From NCBI GenBank assembly GCA_963575745.1, contig CAUYUJ010000383.1, forward strand, positions 30,001-94,000: a stretch of 64,000 nt of DNA, written 5' to 3'. This document shows positions 61,405 through 64,000 of the stretch, in pieces (the first letter of the stretch is position 1; the number at the start of each line of letters is the position of its first letter). Below the pieces are notes generated by a model. The model saw only the letters and a program-made list of their open reading frames with translations. It did no database searches and was not told where the DNA came from. The DNA is from Prorocentrum cordatum. Lineage: Eukaryota; Sar; Dinophyceae; Prorocentrales; Prorocentraceae. Both the position numbers and the translations under genes were made by a program.

Positions 61405-61889
61405 CAGGCGGAGCAGTACGCGGAGGCGGCGAGCATCGCTGCCGCAAAGCCCATGCAGGGGCCGACGCATCTGTACATCGTGCGCGGCGAGTTCAAGTTG
61501 ATGGTAGATTCCGAGAAGCTCAAGGGGGGGCACGGGATCTGGGCCCTCTTCTTCGAGAACCCCGCGTGGTGCAGCGCGGCGGAGGCGCTCGGCCCTGTGA
61601 TCAGGTACTTCAGGCGGATGAAGGGTTACAACGACGATTACACCAGGATGCAGTTCTCCTTCGTGGGCGAGGTGACGGTTCCCAGCCCTGGCGCGGCGCA
61701 GGGCATGCCGACGGCGGGGAGTTTTGCAAGCTAGAGACCGAGCATGCGGGGATCAAGGTGGCACAGCTGGAGGACGCCCAGCTCGAGCTCGGCACTGCAC
61801 CACAGGGGCACCCAGAGGCGACGGAGCGGCGGCCGATCGACGAATCCAAGACAGACGGCAGGAGCAAGGGGAAGGGCGCCCACACGTAG
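61405..61889 (+). CDS. Hypothetical protein, last exon(s)
   Basis: After CCGGCAG| the frame reads AEQYAEAASIAAAKPMQGPT, then HLYIVRGEFKLMVDSEKLK, IWALFFENPAWCSAAEALG and YNDDYTRMQFSFVGEVTVP. This is a compact, folded-looking segment with G/C-ending codons and no repeats. That frame stops at 61732-61734 (TAG). The next frame over continues plausibly from about 61715 (CKLETEHAGIKVAQLEDAQL) to TAG at 61887-61889, so a one-base shift, assembly error or tiny intron lies near 61700-61720. No named family was recognised. The best unassigned host coding region in the window. Confidence 0.5.
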
Positions 61890-61949
61890 CGACGGGGCTT
61901 GAACCCTGGGAGCTCCGTCCGCACGCATCCAGGCTCGAGGCTTCAAGAT

Positions 61950-62640
61950 ACTGATGCAGGACGGACGGTGCAATCTACTTTCGTATTCTGGAGTTGTTTT
62001 GTTTTTTTTGTTCTCTCTCTCTCTCTCTTTCTCTCTCTTCTGGTGCCTCTTGCACTCGAGGACGGAGCGCACCGCTGGCCACTGCTAATATCAAGATATT
62101 ATTACAACTTGGGCTTTGTCAGCGTGCGGTCGGACCTGGACCGCGACTCCGCTTGCTGAGACCGAGTAGGCCTGGCCCTGCCCCTCTAGGCAGCGCCGTG
62201 CCGCTGCCCTCCCCCCTCCTCCTCCCGCCAGGCAAGGCGACGTCACCGAATTCGGGAACCCACTCTCCCCTCCGCCTCCGCTCGCCTCCCCCCGTCTCTG
62301 TCGTCCGTCGTTTTCCCGCCTCTTCGTTCTCCCTTTGTCCGTCGCTCCTCTGGAGAGTGGGTTCCTTCCTCGGGGCGGGGCGAGTGCCTCGGAGGCCTGC
62401 CCGTCGCCCGCAGCGACGCGGGTTTGGCGCTGGAGGCCAGAGGGGTTTCTCGCCCCCCGCCCCCGAGGTGTAATACGATTTGCGACTGCCTGTGTACGCT
62501 TCTGCACCACCGGCTGCACGGCGGGCGCTGCACTCGACCTCATCGCATTCGATCGATGGCAGCTCGGGGCGTGGCTCTGGCTGCACGTGCGCACGCGCAG
62601 TCAGGGCACGGCACAGACCACGCGCAAGGCCGAGTATTAT
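61950..62640. other. No supported gene; probable 3' flank
   Basis: Contains a CTCTCTCT run (62010-62040) and GC-rich sequence. Several overlapping frames with no domains. Confidence 0.4.
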
Positions 62641-62748
62641 TGTTAATAATATTATTATTATCACTATTAGTATTAGTAATATTATTATTATCATCAATAG
62701 TATTACTAGTATGGTTATTAGTATTATTATCATTATTCGTATTATGAT

Positions 62749-62799
<51 letters not shown>

Positions 62800-62806
62800 C
62801 AGTAGC

Positions 62807-62879
<73 letters not shown>

Positions 62880-62880
62880 A

Positions 62881-62946
<66 letters not shown>

Positions 62947-63090
62947 CATCCGTATTATTATTATTATTATTATTACGAACTACTATATTATTATTCGTAG
63001 TAGTATTGGTATTAGTATTATCATTCTTCTTATGCTTATTTTTCGTATCACGATTCTTCCTCTTATTTTTCTTATTATTATTATTATTGC
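62638..63090 (+). repeat. (ATT)n and (AGT)n triplet tract
   Basis: ATTATTATTAT at 62640-62745, (AGT)n at 62745-62945, then ATT-rich to 63090. A sharp local drop in GC. Confidence 0.95.
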
Positions 63091-63094
63091 TGTT

Positions 63095-63680
63095 CCTTCT
63101 CCTCCTCCTCCACCTCCTCCTCCTCTTGCCTCCTCGCCCTCCCCCTTCTCCTCCTCGTCCTCCTCCCCCTTTTTTTCCTCCCTCCTCCTCCTCCCTCCTC
63201 CTCTTCCTCGCCATCCTCCTCCTCGTCCTCCTCCTCCTCCTCCTCCTCCTCCTCCCTCCTCCACCTTCCCCCTTTCCCCCCCCTCCTCCTCCTCCACCCC
63301 CTCCTTCTCTTTCCTCCTCGTCCTCCCCCTTCTCCTCCTTTTCCTCCCCCCCTTTTCCCCCTTCTCCTCCTCCCTTATCCTCCTCCTCCTCCTCCTCCTC
63401 CTCCTCCTCCCTCCTCCTCCCTCCCCCTCCACCTCCTCTCCTCCTCTCCCTCCTCCTCCTCCCTCCTCCTCCTCCTCCTCCTCCTCCCCCTCCTCTCCTC
63501 CCTCCTCCTCCTCCTCCTCCTCCTCCTCTTCCTCCTCCTCCTCCTCCTCCTTCCTCCTCCTCCTCTTTTGCCTCCTCCTATTCCTCCTCCCCCTCCCCCT
63601 CCTCCTCCTCCACCTCCTCCTCCTCCTCCTCCTCGTCCTCCTTTTCCTCCTCCTCTTCTTCCTCCTCCTCGTCCTTGTCA
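63095..63680 (+). repeat. (CCT)n pyrimidine tract
   Basis: Nearly 600 bp of CCT, CTC and CCTTTT units ending at a possible acceptor CCCTCAG at 63685. Confidence 0.95.
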
Positions 63681-63685
63681 CCCCC

Positions 63686-63874
63686 CTCAGGACCCTCGGA
63701 TAACATGGGAGAAGGACTTGCCAGTGTGCCCCCCGAGATTCTTCTCGCGGCAAGGATTCGTATCAGACGCGTCGCCTGCGTGGGGGGACTGCGCAGGCTT
63801 CCTCGCGTCGCGACGAGGAGAAACGCGACGGCCAGCGTTTGGCAGTTTCGGATTCCAGGGGCCGTCGCGCAGCC
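63686..63874 (+). CDS. Possible exon ending at element A
   Basis: After CCCCCCTCAG| a plus frame reads DPRITWEKDLPVCPPRFFSR, then QGFVSDASPAWGDCAGFLAS and RRPAFGSFGFQGPSRSLK, strongly protein-like with two cysteines. It runs directly into the left end of element A copy 4. No family recognised. The other plus frame (PPEILLAARIRIRR) is less convincing. Confidence 0.4.
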
Positions 63875-64000
63875 TCAAGTCGGGCACGCCCCTCCACGGG
63901 AGGGTATCCAAGAACAGCGAATTTCTTTATTATGCGTCACTGCGTTTGAATATGTTCCATGGTTTCCCCCAAGAAAACACCTGTAGCGGCACATGCCCGA
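63875..64000 (+). mobile_element. Inverted-repeat element A, copy 4, cut by window end
   Basis: Left end TCAAGTCGGGCACGCCC then CTCCACGGGAGGG; the right arm begins ACACCTGTAGCGGCACATG and is cut at GCCCGA by the window edge. The interior is unrelated to the other copies. Confidence 0.65.

Overview
The window looks like nuclear DNA of a dinoflagellate. The strongest sign is a near-perfect relic (21 of 22 positions) of the conserved dinoflagellate spliced leader at 35202-35223. Supporting signs are high GC, sparse coding sequence split by very large repeat-filled introns, long purine/pyrimidine triplet tracts, degenerate LINE retrotransposons and a single-domain voltage-gated channel with an EF-hand tail. 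The genus cannot be fixed from sequence alone; a GC-rich genome such as Prorocentrum would fit. I saw no rRNA or tRNA gene, no CRISPR array and no bacterial-type operon.

Layout. 1-4.9 kb: edge of a possible minus-strand gene, weak exons, and a (GGA)n tract of about 0.8 kb. 4.9-11.1 kb: a duplicated AT-richer dispersed repeat, then three copies of a composite element built from fixed L and R modules around a GGGTCGCGGGT minisatellite. 11-21 kb: tandem repeats (a higher-order repeat at 13.4-14.5 kb, a 90-bp satellite at 15.9-16.4 kb), short hairpin elements, scattered exon-like fragments and a minus-strand LINE remnant. 21.2-26.5 kb: decayed LINE-1 (zinc finger, endonuclease, reverse transcriptase, RNase H), followed by a triplicated segment of about 295 bp. 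27.7-34 kb: quasi-periodic 10-mer arrays, purine tracts and a few exon-like ORFs.

34.5-50.4 kb holds the one clearly recognisable host gene, a plus-strand voltage-gated cation channel. Its S1-S6 exon is at about 40.3-41.6 kb. The S6 end, EF-hand and stop are at 49979-50437, across an intron of about 8.4 kb filled with satellites. Upstream, a 159-bp inverted-repeat element with an 8-bp target duplication (34803-34961) and a nearly full-length but dead LINE-2 carrying the spliced-leader relic (inside 35105-40305, bounded by a 14-bp direct repeat) appear to sit inside the N-terminal coding region of this gene. Deleting each insertion plus one copy of its duplication gives one open frame into the channel. 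A further 213-bp GT-AG intron with a 19-bp direct repeat at its boundaries lies at 40370-40582.

50.4-64 kb is mostly repeats: a third 90-bp satellite block in inverse orientation, a fourth composite element in inverse orientation, and a 253-bp inverted-repeat element. Two exon-like regions (61023-61889 and 63686-63874) each touch a copy of the same 159-bp inverted-repeat family. The main theme is short mobile elements with target duplications lodged in or beside coding exons, consistent with intron gain by insertion.
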